64,000 bases of DNA from Anabaena azotica FACHB-119 (GTDB taxonomy: Bacteria; Cyanobacteriota; Cyanobacteriia; Cyanobacteriales; Nostocaceae). The translations under genes and the position numbers were made by a program. The stretch is from positions 21,504-85,503 of the forward strand of contig NZ_JACJSG010000040.1 of NCBI RefSeq assembly GCF_014697625.1, read 5' to 3'. The notes below the pieces were generated by a model that saw only the letters and a list, made by a program, of their open reading frames with translations, was not told the DNA's origin and made no database searches. Numbering within the stretch: the first letter of the stretch is position 1; every line of letters starts with the position of its first letter. Below, piece after piece: positions 17,351-26,604 of this stretch.

Positions 17351-18352
17351 TTATCTCATAACTAAAGGTGGGTATTTCTCAATTTCACCCATGAGGTATT
17401 TAGCGAGGAGTCGGGCTTGAATTTCAAAGGTTTCTTGATAACTATATTTCCTCTGCATGACTGGATGCTTAAATTGAGTTTGTTTCTTTTCTTGATATAA
17501 TCTCAAGAAAATGTGCAACCCTTCTTTAGTTAGTGAAACTGCATTGCTAACAGGTTCAGTTACAAAGTCTTTTGGTGTTAGCATTTTGCGGTTAATTGCA
17601 CTCAAAACCACAGCATCAACAATTAAGGGGCGAAACTCTTCCATTAAATCTAATGCTAAAGAAGGTCTACCATATCGCTCTGTATGTAGATATCCTAAAT
17701 AGGGGTCGAAGCCGACAATATTTAAGGCTCCTTGGATATCGTGACGGAGTAAAGAATATCCTAAACTTAAAAGCGAGTTTACTGGGTCTATTGGTGGGCG
17801 ACGGTTGCGAGTATTGAAAGTGAAATTATCTACACGAATTAGATGATTAAAACAACCAAAATAAGCAGCACTACCAGCACCTTCTAAACCGCGAATACTA
17901 TCAATTTTATCAGCTTTATCTACGGAGGCGATCGCCTGAGTTAATTGAGTGATATTATTACCTAAATCAACATCATATCTACGCTGTGCTTCCGATAAAC
18001 TATAGCGATAATTTTTCAGTTTACCCCTGACAAAACCTTGGGTAACATGAATCGCTTGTGCTGACTCACCAGCCGCTTTCCATTGTGCAGAACGGACGAA
18101 AATATTCTTACCCATTTCCGGTTCCAAACTCGCGAGATATTTACCATTATTGGTGAGAAAAGTCAGAGGAATTTTCTTATCGATGAGTTCAGAAATAGCA
18201 GCCGGAGAAATACTAGCCCTCCCCATCACCACTAACCCATCAATTTTTATCAAAGGTACATCTAAAATCGTCTTCTTTTCAAACTTGACATGAAGACGTT
18301 CATCAACTTTGCTAATAAAAGAATCATCCTGTGTAATGTAAACTGTTCCCAT
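17351..18352 (-). CDS. cas1: CRISPR-associated integrase Cas1 (type I-D)
   Basis: A 333-residue Cas1, the metal-dependent integrase that inserts spacers at the leader end. The N-terminal beta domain begins MGTVYITQDDSFISKVDERL. The C-terminal helical domain has the likely metal ligands Glu157 (RGLEGAGSAAYFG), His223 (GYLHTERYGRPSLALD) and Glu238 (LMEEFRPL). Length is normal. It lies in the minus-strand order cas4-cas1-cas2. The gap to cas2 is an interspersed repeat. Confidence 0.96.
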   Translation of the reverse strand: MGTVYITQDDSFISKVDERLHVKFEKKTILDVPLIKIDGLVVMGRASISPAAISELIDKKIPLTFLTNNGKYLASLEPEMGKNIFVRSAQWKAAGESAQAIHVTQGFVRGKLKNYRYSLSEAQRRYDVDLGNNITQLTQAIASVDKADKIDSIRGLEGAGSAAYFGCFNHLIRVDNFTFNTRNRRPPIDPVNSLLSLGYSLLRHDIQGALNIVGFDPYLGYLHTERYGRPSLALDLMEEFRPLIVDAVVLSAINRKMLTPKDFVTEPVSNAVSLTKEGLHIFLRLYQEKKQTQFKHPVMQRKYSYQETFEIQARLLAKYLMGEIEKYPPLVMR

Positions 18353-18433
18353 AAATTCACCTCAAATAGATATGTTGATTTTTAGCCAGTATGCAAACCT
18401 CAAAATCCCTTTCCGCGTTTAAAAATTCCTCAC

Positions 18434-19024
18434 CTAACCCACCTCTTGATAACTCCTCACCCTCTCAGAAGCTTTAGGTAAACATTGCAAATTCAGACTA
18501 CATCCTTGACAACGTTTGCTATAAACTGGTGAAGGCATAATACCCGTAGCCAGTAAATTTGTGACTGCATGAATTGTAGCGATCGCAGTTTCGCGTAACT
18601 CTTGATTTATCTCTACCAATTGTCTGTGATGAGATTGGGCATAATAGATATATCCAGTAGTAATAGTTTGCCCTGTCATCTCCTCCAAACATAAAGCTTG
18701 AGCGCAAACTTGCAACTCATCATTATCCCATTCGCCCTTACTACCGCGCTTATATTCCACAGGATAAAATTGACCATTTGCTGCTTCAATTAAATCAGAT
18801 TTACCAATGAGTTTATACTGCTCAGACTTCAGCCAAATTGCCCGAACTTGCCAAGTTTCATCCCGCATATTTTCGCTAATTGTGTGGACGCGATCGTGTA
18901 AACTTGTGCCTTCTATGGTATACTGATTATCAGTAAATTCGCCTGCACAAAACATCCGCCAACAGCGATGCGAACAATAGGCATATTGGTTTAATGCCGC
19001 AATTGGAATGTATTCAGTGTTCAT
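18434..19024 (-). CDS. cas4: CRISPR-associated exonuclease Cas4
   Basis: A 196-residue RecB-like nuclease that trims prespacers and selects the PAM during adaptation. The iron-sulfur cysteines are visible as Cys17 (YAYCSHRC) and Cys172, Cys175 and Cys181 (RCQGCSLNLQC). The nuclease residues are Asp77 (IGKSDLIE), Glu90 and Lys92 (YPVEYKRG). It starts MNTEYIPIAALNQYAYC, normal for cyanobacterial I-D Cas4. It lies 81 bp upstream of cas1. Confidence 0.94.
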   Translation of the reverse strand: MNTEYIPIAALNQYAYCSHRCWRMFCAGEFTDNQYTIEGTSLHDRVHTISENMRDETWQVRAIWLKSEQYKLIGKSDLIEAANGQFYPVEYKRGSKGEWDNDELQVCAQALCLEEMTGQTITTGYIYYAQSHHRQLVEINQELRETAIATIHAVTNLLATGIMPSPVYSKRCQGCSLNLQCLPKASERVRSYQEVG

Positions 19025-19349
19025 AGTTATTGCTTATTAGTTGTTCTATTTCATCTGTCAAACCTAACCCCCCCAACCCCCCTCTCTTAAGGGCAGGTTT
19101 TTCATAAAGTAATCAGTGAGGACTATAAGATTCAGTAAATTATCAGACTTTCATCTACCCCTACACCCCTACACCCTTATACCCCTACACCCTAAAATCA
19201 GTGTTTTTGGGTCGAAGTGTAAAAAACCTGCCCTTGAAAGCCAACCCCCCTTCCCTACAAGGGAATGGGGGAGTTAAAGCCTCTCTCCTTGTAGGGGAGA
19301 GGTTTGGAGAGGGGTTTCTAATATACTTTGCACCTCTCCAAACAACCTC
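19025..19349. other. cas6-cas4 gap filled with interspersed repeats
   Basis: No gene. It holds CCCCAACCCCCCTCTC-type repeats, a CCCCTACA/CCCTTATA tandem tract (about 19156-19195), and a copy of the palindromic repeat also found between cas1 and cas2 (CCCTTCCCTACAAGGGAATG ... GGAGAGGTTTGGAGAGGGGT). AAACCTGCCCTT sequences in opposite orientation at both sides could form a long-range hairpin. Confidence 0.6.
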
Positions 19350-20213
19350 TCACACAGAAGAAAGTCGCCGCAGCATCCCCATACCCATAGTTGTTTTCCG
19401 TCCCACACCTGCGTATAAAGCAAAGTCTGCTAAGGTGTTGATTTGCTTAATTTGTATTGGTTCTACATCACCTAATATGCGATAATTAACTTGTCCCAAA
19501 ATGCCGATGAATTTACTTCGAGAATCAGCTAATATTTCTGTATGAATGTTAAGAAACGAAGGAAATATTGACTCGATGGGAATTTGAGTAAATTCTATCC
19601 CACTGTATTTATGCCAACGCGAAAGTAGGGAATTAAACACACATTCTCTAGTGGGGAGAGTCGTGTCAAATTGTCCTTGACGGAAGGCGGTAGGCGTGGC
19701 GAAGCTAAAGTTAAAAGTACGAATGCTATCGCTGGCTTGCTCATACAATTGCGCGTAGGTGGTAGCATTTGCCCAAGGTTGAGTAGATTGGGGTGTGCCT
19801 TGAATGCTGGTAATATACAAGTTAGCCGGGCCGAGATGCCAAGGATGACTGGGATTAAGATTGAGCCATAGTTGCGTTAGTTGGCTAAATAGGGTGTCAT
19901 CCAGTAGAGATATACGCCACCAACAAGGCGTTCCGGCGGGGATGGCTTGCTGATGGAAGTATTGCAATGAGTCACCATGAGGAACTTTCGGCTTATATCT
20001 ACCCTGTCCCCTGTCCCCTGTCCCCTGTCCCCTAGTTTGCAAAGGCGACAGGGTGAAAGCTTTATCGGCGGTGGAGTCGTGCAAGCGATCGCCTAATGTG
20101 CTATCAACAGAACTAACCAGGGTGAGAAATAGCGCATGTAGATGTCTGCCTGTAAGATATTGTGGAGGAATAGGCGATTGCGGTAGTAAATTAAGAACTA
20201 AACTATGAGGCAT
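19350..20213 (-). CDS. cas6: CRISPR endoribonuclease Cas6 (type I-D)
   Basis: A 287-residue RAMP protein that cleaves the CRISPR transcript at each repeat. It has the N-terminal ferredoxin-like region, FSFATPTAFRQG near residue 174 (conserved Cas6 'SPTAF' motif) and the C-terminal glycine-rich loop YAGVGRKTTMGMGML. Near residues 59-73 the sequence QTRGQGTGDRGQGRYK is low complexity and comes from four tandem 7-bp units, an oddity inside a catalytic protein. The frame is open as sequenced. It lies downstream of the oxygenase gene and upstream of cas4. Confidence 0.93.
   Translation of the reverse strand: MPHSLVLNLLPQSPIPPQYLTGRHLHALFLTLVSSVDSTLGDRLHDSTADKAFTLSPLQTRGQGTGDRGQGRYKPKVPHGDSLQYFHQQAIPAGTPCWWRISLLDDTLFSQLTQLWLNLNPSHPWHLGPANLYITSIQGTPQSTQPWANATTYAQLYEQASDSIRTFNFSFATPTAFRQGQFDTTLPTRECVFNSLLSRWHKYSGIEFTQIPIESIFPSFLNIHTEILADSRSKFIGILGQVNYRILGDVEPIQIKQINTLADFALYAGVGRKTTMGMGMLRRLSSV
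20004..20031. repeat. 7-bp tandem repeat inside cas6
   Basis: Four tandem copies of CTGTCCC (GGGACAG on the coding strand) lie within the cas6 reading frame. Because 7 is not a multiple of 3, gain or loss of one unit would shift the frame. Confidence 0.9.
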
Positions 20214-20293
20214 AATAACAATTCAAAATTTAGAAAATACCTTGATTTTTCTTTCTTCCTTTGTGCCTTTGCGTCTTTGCGTGAGAAAAAAAC

Positions 20294-20920
20294 CTACTTA
20301 CGTTTTTTAGCAGTAGCTTGAACAACTCTAGACTCAATAGTAAACTCTGGAATTTCCCCTAGTTCATCGTCGCCTAAACTATACTGTTCACATACCAAAC
20401 TCAAACGATTTCCTGGTGTTTTCACAGCATTAACAGAGTGAGTTAAATCACCTTGAAAGTAAACTAAGCTGTTCATCTGCGGTTTAATTTGTCCCAGTTG
20501 GCGTTTGTTTGCTTTGAGAACCAATTCTCCCCCCTGCATATTTTCCGGTACGCGCACATATAAGACGCTGACATACATCGGCGGTTCAATGGTTTTGCAG
20601 TAGGAACGCAGAGAACGATCTATATGTGGATCGACGCGGGAGCCTTCTTTCAGGAGTAAGGGATTGAGGTAAAAGGCGTTACAATTGGGACGGAGAGCCA
20701 AATCTAGGTAGGGTTTGAAGTAGGGAAACTTTTGTTCTACTGTGGGAATGTGCGATCGCCTGAATACCACAGAAAATCCTTTAGTCCCGACAAAATCACG
20801 GTTGAGGTTGTTGACTGCAAAATAAGGACAGGCGTGAATTTCTCCCCACAAGTGGTTGAGGTAGTCGCTAGGGAAGGCGTTTGGCTGTTGTTGGTATTGT
20901 TTCACGGGAGGCGATCGCAC
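20294..20920 (-). CDS. 2-oxoglutarate/Fe(II)-dependent oxygenase-like protein in the cas operon
   Basis: A 208-residue protein with the double-stranded beta-helix signature of 2OG-Fe(II) oxygenases: His99-x-Asp101 in DPHIDRSL, distal His161 in GDLTHSVNAV and Arg172 in GNRLSLVCEQY (2-oxoglutarate carboxylate). The layout resembles prolyl-hydroxylase-like P4Hc proteins. The conserved iron triad suggests an active enzyme; substrate is unknown. It starts 8 nt after the csc1 stop and is followed 80 nt later by cas6, so it is almost certainly cotranscribed with the CRISPR genes. It is not a standard component of type I-D systems as I know them. Confidence 0.85.
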   Translation of the reverse strand: MRSPPVKQYQQQPNAFPSDYLNHLWGEIHACPYFAVNNLNRDFVGTKGFSVVFRRSHIPTVEQKFPYFKPYLDLALRPNCNAFYLNPLLLKEGSRVDPHIDRSLRSYCKTIEPPMYVSVLYVRVPENMQGGELVLKANKRQLGQIKPQMNSLVYFQGDLTHSVNAVKTPGNRLSLVCEQYSLGDDELGEIPEFTIESRVVQATAKKRK

Positions 20921-20928
20921 AGTAATAA

Positions 20929-21636
20929 TTAACTACGAAAATGATATGCTATCCTAGCCGGAATTTGCAGGTTTTGAATATCTTTGAATTGGTAATATTG
21001 CCCCCGCATTTGCACATTTTGAATTAGACTAACTGGAGGCATATTCACCACATCGTAGCTCATCACTTGATTAGTAAACATCACATCCAAGGGATTTAAA
21101 GGAAATTTGCAAGTAAATATGCCTTCATAAGTTTGAGGTTGGGGTAATTTCTCAACTGTCACCTCAGCCTTACTCATCCATTTACCTAAACGAATCCATT
21201 TTGGTAATTTGATTTCGTTTTTGGTGATGACAAAAAACTCAAATTGACTTTCTGGTGCAACTTCCTTCGCTCTCCCAAAACTCGGAATATTTTTCTGCGT
21301 CTTCTCCATCTCCACATGATAGTTATTATTAGCATACTTCCAAGTGTTGAGAATAGTAGAATGTCCGATGGAATGTGCGGGAGTGACATAAATTCCCTGT
21401 TCATTCAGGGGTGTTAAATGCTCCTCATATTTTGGCACTTGTTCGGGACAGAAGTAGCGATAGGAATGTTCCTCAGCTACGGTGGTAGAATAGATGGCGC
21501 TATCAACTAAACCCAGTGCATAACAGAGTGCGTAATTATGAATTACTGGCTCTGTTTCGTATAGTCTGCCAATTTCACGAGTAGCAAAATAAAGGCTGTC
21601 GTGTAATTCTAATTGACAACGGTAAATTAATACCAT
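20929..21636 (-). CDS. csc1: Csc1 (Cas5-type subunit of type I-D Cascade)
   Basis: A 235-residue Csc1, the Cas5-like RAMP subunit that caps the 5' handle of the crRNA. It starts MVLIYRCQLELHDSLYFATR, contains IGRLYETEPVIHNYALCYAL and ends in a short basic tail. The start codon overlaps the csc2 stop by one nucleotide (TAATG), indicating translational coupling. Its order after csc2 is typical of I-D loci. Confidence 0.93.
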   Translation of the reverse strand: MVLIYRCQLELHDSLYFATREIGRLYETEPVIHNYALCYALGLVDSAIYSTTVAEEHSYRYFCPEQVPKYEEHLTPLNEQGIYVTPAHSIGHSTILNTWKYANNNYHVEMEKTQKNIPSFGRAKEVAPESQFEFFVITKNEIKLPKWIRLGKWMSKAEVTVEKLPQPQTYEGIFTCKFPLNPLDVMFTNQVMSYDVVNMPPVSLIQNVQMRGQYYQFKDIQNLQIPARIAYHFRS

Positions 21637-22652
21637 TACTCTTTCCCCGCTTTCGCAGCAGTTTTCTTTTTACTAATGTGCTTATTGGCGTAAGCTTTTG
21701 CTTCTGCATCAGCTTTTTGTAAAATGCTTTTAATTCCTGCTTCATTTGCAGTGAGATTTTTCACTTCTTGTAATAGAGGTGCAAAAGCATCACCAATAAA
21801 ATCGGTGTGAACAATAAATTCTTCAGTCATTAAAGTTTCAATCGCATTTTTAGCAGCCGTCATGACCTCATCTTCATCTAGAGGGTCAGGAGAATTTAAG
21901 GAATTATTCGCTTTCATCTGGTCATATATTGCTTGAGTCCAGCGTAGATTACTAGTAACTTCACCATCAGCAAATACAACTCCAATCAATTCATTTCTTA
22001 CTCTACCTGTGCGGGTGGTTTGCGCTCCATAATGGCGTGTGCGTAAAATGTTATTAAAGACGTAAAGGAAGCTGGCTTCTGTGGGGTCTTTCAGAGTAAC
22101 AATACTAGGAAAGAAAACTTGTGGTCTAATGTGGTCTTGTTGATTAATTCGGCTAGTAACTTCGCCGGGTTTGGAACCATTTTCACCTTTAGAAGCCATT
22201 GTCCCATTTTCAAAGGGAGCATTCAAGGTAAAGGTTTCGTGAGATTCATCAAATGCAGTAATTGAAAATGCTGTATCGACTACAACCTTAGATTTTTCGG
22301 AACCAGAATCACCAATTGCAAAACCATAAATAATGCAATCAGGATTATCCATTGCAAAATTAACGTTATATTCGCATTCTTTATCCGTCATTAAACCATA
22401 GTTTCGTAGTAATTCCCTACCTACTAAACGTTCTGGGGTAGATTGTTTACGTTTGAACATTGATAACCTACTAATTGTAGTCTTATCTTTAACTCCGGCT
22501 CTAACTCTGGCTTTATTTAATTCTCCATCTGTTTGAAATAAGGGGTAAGATTCGGTGATGCGAATTGTGAGAAAATGGGCGTATTTACCCATTGGTTTGT
22601 AGGGAATTTCTGCTTGAAATAACTTAGATTCAACAGTTTTCAGTAATGTCAT
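21636..22652 (-). CDS. csc2: Csc2 (Cas7-type backbone subunit of type I-D Cascade)
   Basis: A 338-residue Csc2, the Cas7-like protein that forms the helical backbone along the crRNA. It starts MTLLKTVESKLFQAEIPYKP and includes NILRTRHYGAQTTRTGRVRN, a glycine/arginine-rich segment typical of the family. The tail (KQH-like, KKKTAAKAGKE) is Lys-rich. It lies between cas10d (186-bp gap with a palindromic repeat) and csc1 (1-nt overlap). Confidence 0.94.
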   Translation of the reverse strand: MTLLKTVESKLFQAEIPYKPMGKYAHFLTIRITESYPLFQTDGELNKARVRAGVKDKTTISRLSMFKRKQSTPERLVGRELLRNYGLMTDKECEYNVNFAMDNPDCIIYGFAIGDSGSEKSKVVVDTAFSITAFDESHETFTLNAPFENGTMASKGENGSKPGEVTSRINQQDHIRPQVFFPSIVTLKDPTEASFLYVFNNILRTRHYGAQTTRTGRVRNELIGVVFADGEVTSNLRWTQAIYDQMKANNSLNSPDPLDEDEVMTAAKNAIETLMTEEFIVHTDFIGDAFAPLLQEVKNLTANEAGIKSILQKADAEAKAYANKHISKKKTAAKAGKE

Positions 22653-22718
22653 AATTCATCTCCAAATAATTTAGTAATGGTTGAGGTGAGTAGAACGGAC
22701 TAAATAAATCAAGGTTTG

Positions 22719-22763
22719 TAGTAAGGACTTTAGTCCTTTTTTTGAGGACTGAAGTCCTCACTA
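22719..22763. repeat. Palindromic repeat between cas10d and csc2
   Basis: Imperfect 18-bp inverted repeat: TAGTAAGGACTTTAGTCC against GGACTGAAGTCCTCACTA, 16 of 18 positions pairing, with a T-rich loop. It is an interspersed-repeat type, and it could act as a weak transcript hairpin that adjusts csc2 relative to cas10d. Confidence 0.7.
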
Positions 22764-22838
22764 CGAACTCAATCGTGATAACTTGACAATAGTTAACATA
22801 GTTTGATTGATTTTCGACGGTTTACTTAAAATCACAAA

Positions 22839-25800
22839 TTAATCATCATCAGATTCAGGCGATTTATCATCTTTACCTGCGTTTTCTTTGTCATCTGCTA
22901 AACGATAAAGAAACTCACAAGTGTCACGAATTAAGTTGAGTTGACGACCTGCTAAACGTGCGCGATCGCCTGCAAATGCTTTCTCAAATACTTCGATGAC
23001 AAAATACTTTGCAAAGTCTAAAACGGCTTGTCTTTCTTCTTCCCGTTTACTTAATATCCAACGTCCCTCAGCAGTGGAAGCATGAACCCGATCCATGAGT
23101 TTAAAAACTTCTGCGGCGACGGCTGCAACTAAAGTGTCTCCTTGAAACACAGTTGATTCAGCTTTCAGGATAGTTTCTGCTGCAATATCGATAGGTTTGA
23201 GGACAGCATTAGACTTAGGATTATAACGCTTATTCGCCCGATAAAAACGGCGATAAAGTTCTGTTAAATTCTGGGGATGATTTAAACTCGATTCTGGTTG
23301 CACAATCAATGTTTTCGTATCCATATTATACTGCACATAAGGGTCAAAACAAGGGTAAAAATGATAGGCATAAAGCCGAATTTTCTCGATGCGTGCTGTT
23401 TCTATTCCTTGGTTACGCACCCAACGATTGAGGTAAGAAAAAACGTACAGAGGACTAGTTTCAAAATCCTTTGCAAGTTCCGTAAATCTCCCCCAGTTAG
23501 CATCGTAACCAGATTTACCTTGTCTAGCATTGACATCAAGGTGAATTGCATAGGCGGCGGTAAGCACGTTGAGAGGTGCGGGGTATTGAATACCGTTGTC
23601 AAGCCAACCCTCAAGGATGTAGTCTAGACGGAAGCGATCGCGTCTGACTAATGCACGGAAAGCATGAGGCGCACTATCGAGAAAAACGCTTTCTTCAAAT
23701 TCTGCACCATCATTAAAAGGCGGAATTGGTGACTCAGAAACCACAGTTTTCACATCTAAAATCATTGGGAAAGCAAACGCCAACCAACTTGGCATAATCC
23801 AAGATTCGGTATCTGTGCTATCTCTACCAGGTGGTAGCGCCATGAAGTAAAATGTTAAAGGTTGGTCATCAGGATAAGACAGTTTAAATGTCCGGTCTTT
23901 GTCTCGTTCTAAGTTTTCATCAATTAAAAAAGCATCCACACTTTGATAATTTTCTCGTTCTAAGTTTGCCTGTAAATCCTTACTGATAAAGTGATTACGG
24001 ACGCTGGTATCGAACCGAGTTTGTGCAATCCCATTGTATGCTTTCTGTAAAAACTTATTGGTTTCCGGTGTGAAATAATAAGTCGGATAAAAGTAGAGAT
24101 AGCGATATTTCCCATCTTCAAATCTTTTACCCACCGCTTGAGTTTGATTCATCAAGATTTGCCTCAGCATCATCTCTACACCCGCAATACTTGAGATGTT
24201 GCGTTTAGCGTTAGAACCTCCTAACATTTGCTTATTTGTATAAACTTGGGGAGTAAATAAAACTGCCGATTCCATCTGTTCTGTCACTGTATAGGCAGAA
24301 TGGGAAATCGAACAGATTAATTGTCTTCCTCGTCCTGGTTTTTTAGCAGCATTATAGTTATTTAACTCATCTACAAATGTATCTACTTGAGTTTTCACTG
24401 ATGCGTCTTGATTGGTATTTGGTAACATGACAACTCTTGCTACCCACAGCCGCAAATCATCCCAACCATCAGGTAGTTGATACTGTGCAATGATGGGTGA
24501 AATTAAGCCTGTCAGATATTGAATAACTTGCTGACAAGTTTCGCGGACATTTTCAATCCCTGGATGATGTTCTAAATATTTAGCTGCGAGATAATACCAT
24601 TCATAAGGTACGCCTCCCGTATTCCCTTTCAACTTATTTTCTTTCAGGCTTTCATTGATGCGTTGAATTTCTCGAATTTGCGGTAAGTATGACGTAAGAT
24701 TCCAGAATTGTGCAACCTTATGGGTTAAATCTAAAGCTGGTACTTCTGGTAGCTTTTTGTCTTTCTTGCGAATATCCTCAATGCGATTTACTGTTTCATC
24801 CCAAATTTTCCGACTAACTAAATCACCAAACTCAGCAATTTGATCAATACGAATATCATCAGCAAATTTAAAGTCATAGTCAGCCGATAAAACCCTTTGT
24901 TGCTGAAACTTAATTAAATTATCACTGCGACTTTTCGCTACTGAATCTTTATTCGGGTTTAAGATGCGTAAGGTTGCATCCAAAGCCACCTGCATTAAGC
25001 CTGGAGAATCAAAAAATAAGTTGTAGTATTCGGCATATTTCATGCCTTTCCCATCTCTACCAAAACCTGTTTGTCTCAGGCGTAGTTGTCCTGCACAAAG
25101 AGATTTGATATTCTCAACTACAAGGTCTGGTAAATCTTTGATGTCAATAGCTGGTGCATTACGCGCAGCTAAATAAATTACTCCTGTGGGCAGATATAAC
25201 AAAGGTTCATAGTAGGTATGCTCATCTGTATTCAAACTGGTGTGAGCTTGAATTAAAGCATTGTTGACGACATTAGTTAAAACGCCTCTATTTTCAGCAA
25301 TGCTGTGATAGGTAAGTTTTAATTGTCCATCACTTAATAAGTGGAGAATTTCCTTAAGTTTGGGGTGTTCTGCGTCTTGGGGATGCTTGACGATGGAGGC
25401 GAGGGAGTCAGCTAAACAAGTTAAAGCTGATAGTTGACGTAGGGTGCGATCGCGCAATACTGGATTCAACCCAAATTCCGAAAAATTCCAGTTAGTATCC
25501 CACCTACTTTGTGCATTATAAGCCATGCACAATAAATCATCAATATATTCTTGATAAGCCTCTGAATTTTCTGGATTAATAAACTTATCCAGTCCCAATT
25601 GCCGAACTTTCACATCAATAATTGGGCGATGTTCTGCTAACGGTAACTTCCGGCAATCATTCGGCACATCAGGGAACTTTTCAAAGTCATGTAAAATAAA
25701 CCCAGCAATTACCAAACGTCGTTCTCTTTCCTTCACCACACGCTGGACTGTAGTATCGAGTTGCTGTAACCGTCTCTCAATTAAATTAGCTGGAAATAAG

Positions 25801-26168
25801 CCATTTAATAAATGTGTATTCAATGATTGATCAGCCGCATTATCTCGCCTAACTTTGCTTTTCCCTTCTGCTTCTCGCTGCTGGTCAATTGTATCGAAAT
25901 ACTTACCCCCTTTAGCAGTTACACCAATAGCTATACGTAAGAGATTTGGTAAAACATACTCAGCGAAATCTGTCATTACTTGGTCATCAGGATTTTGTGC
26001 CTGAATTGCTTCGCGCAGTAGTTTAAGACTGAGTAATTCATCTGGGGTTTCGATAGTGCGATCGCCATCACTATCAAAGCCAAAATCCCCCGATAACCAA
26101 TCATCAGCTTCAGTTTCTAAAAGTGATAATTGTTGATATTCATCTGAATTTTTACTTTTTTTAGCCAT
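22839..26168 (-). CDS. cas10d: Cas10d (Csc3), large subunit of type I-D with HD nuclease domain
   Basis: A 1,109-residue protein. In type I-D systems Cas10d carries the HD nuclease that Cas3' lacks. An HD-type site is visible as His119 (NTHLLNG) and His160-Asp161 (ILHDFEKF). The large middle part is palm-like, and the C-terminal region is helical and charged (ends DKSPESDDD). Its start overlaps the end of hepT by 8 nt, so its translation is probably coupled to the toxin-antitoxin pair upstream. No break in the frame was seen. Confidence 0.93.
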   Translation of the reverse strand: MAKKSKNSDEYQQLSLLETEADDWLSGDFGFDSDGDRTIETPDELLSLKLLREAIQAQNPDDQVMTDFAEYVLPNLLRIAIGVTAKGGKYFDTIDQQREAEGKSKVRRDNAADQSLNTHLLNGLFPANLIERRLQQLDTTVQRVVKERERRLVIAGFILHDFEKFPDVPNDCRKLPLAEHRPIIDVKVRQLGLDKFINPENSEAYQEYIDDLLCMAYNAQSRWDTNWNFSEFGLNPVLRDRTLRQLSALTCLADSLASIVKHPQDAEHPKLKEILHLLSDGQLKLTYHSIAENRGVLTNVVNNALIQAHTSLNTDEHTYYEPLLYLPTGVIYLAARNAPAIDIKDLPDLVVENIKSLCAGQLRLRQTGFGRDGKGMKYAEYYNLFFDSPGLMQVALDATLRILNPNKDSVAKSRSDNLIKFQQQRVLSADYDFKFADDIRIDQIAEFGDLVSRKIWDETVNRIEDIRKKDKKLPEVPALDLTHKVAQFWNLTSYLPQIREIQRINESLKENKLKGNTGGVPYEWYYLAAKYLEHHPGIENVRETCQQVIQYLTGLISPIIAQYQLPDGWDDLRLWVARVVMLPNTNQDASVKTQVDTFVDELNNYNAAKKPGRGRQLICSISHSAYTVTEQMESAVLFTPQVYTNKQMLGGSNAKRNISSIAGVEMMLRQILMNQTQAVGKRFEDGKYRYLYFYPTYYFTPETNKFLQKAYNGIAQTRFDTSVRNHFISKDLQANLERENYQSVDAFLIDENLERDKDRTFKLSYPDDQPLTFYFMALPPGRDSTDTESWIMPSWLAFAFPMILDVKTVVSESPIPPFNDGAEFEESVFLDSAPHAFRALVRRDRFRLDYILEGWLDNGIQYPAPLNVLTAAYAIHLDVNARQGKSGYDANWGRFTELAKDFETSPLYVFSYLNRWVRNQGIETARIEKIRLYAYHFYPCFDPYVQYNMDTKTLIVQPESSLNHPQNLTELYRRFYRANKRYNPKSNAVLKPIDIAAETILKAESTVFQGDTLVAAVAAEVFKLMDRVHASTAEGRWILSKREEERQAVLDFAKYFVIEVFEKAFAGDRARLAGRQLNLIRDTCEFLYRLADDKENAGKDDKSPESDDD

Positions 26169-26604
26169 TTTTTTGATTCAAAGAAATTAAATAAGAGTTC
26201 ACTTGGCGCACGTAAAGCGGATATTGTTGTAATGCAAAACTGATAGCTTTGAAAACTTGTTGCGGATCTATCTCGTCATACTCATGCACAAGACGATTCC
26301 TTAATCCTGATGATGGTGCTATTTGTCTTGCTAGTTCTGGCGTGATTACTTGATATTTGCTAAGTTCTATGAAACCTTCAAAGTTAGTAACGCAATTGCC
26401 AGGATTTAATTTAGATAATATGTGTTCATTGATATCTATTGCTGCTTGAGTCATTAATTGCAGCAGTCTTTCTACAACCAGTTGTTTTTCAAAATCATTG
26501 AGAAATTCATCTAGGCTAATAGAGCGAAACTTCTCTAAAGTATTGTAATACTTAGTAATTAACCTCAGCCTAACTAAAACTATTTCTGAATCTATGTTAC
26601 TCAT
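26161..26604 (-). CDS. HepT-like HEPN toxin (MntA/HepT module)
   Basis: A 147-residue HEPN protein starting MSNIDSEIVL. The ribonuclease/AMPylation motif R-x4-H-x-Y is present as Arg102...His107-x-Tyr109 (LRNRLVHEYDE). In characterised HepT toxins the Tyr is adenylylated by the MNT antitoxin. The ATG overlaps the mntA stop as ATGA, so the two are translationally coupled; a GTG 9 nt upstream is less likely. It also overlaps cas10d by 8 nt, joining the TA pair to the Cascade genes. Confidence 0.9.
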   Translation of the reverse strand: MSNIDSEIVLVRLRLITKYYNTLEKFRSISLDEFLNDFEKQLVVERLLQLMTQAAIDINEHILSKLNPGNCVTNFEGFIELSKYQVITPELARQIAPSSGLRNRLVHEYDEIDPQQVFKAISFALQQYPLYVRQVNSYLISLNQKNG

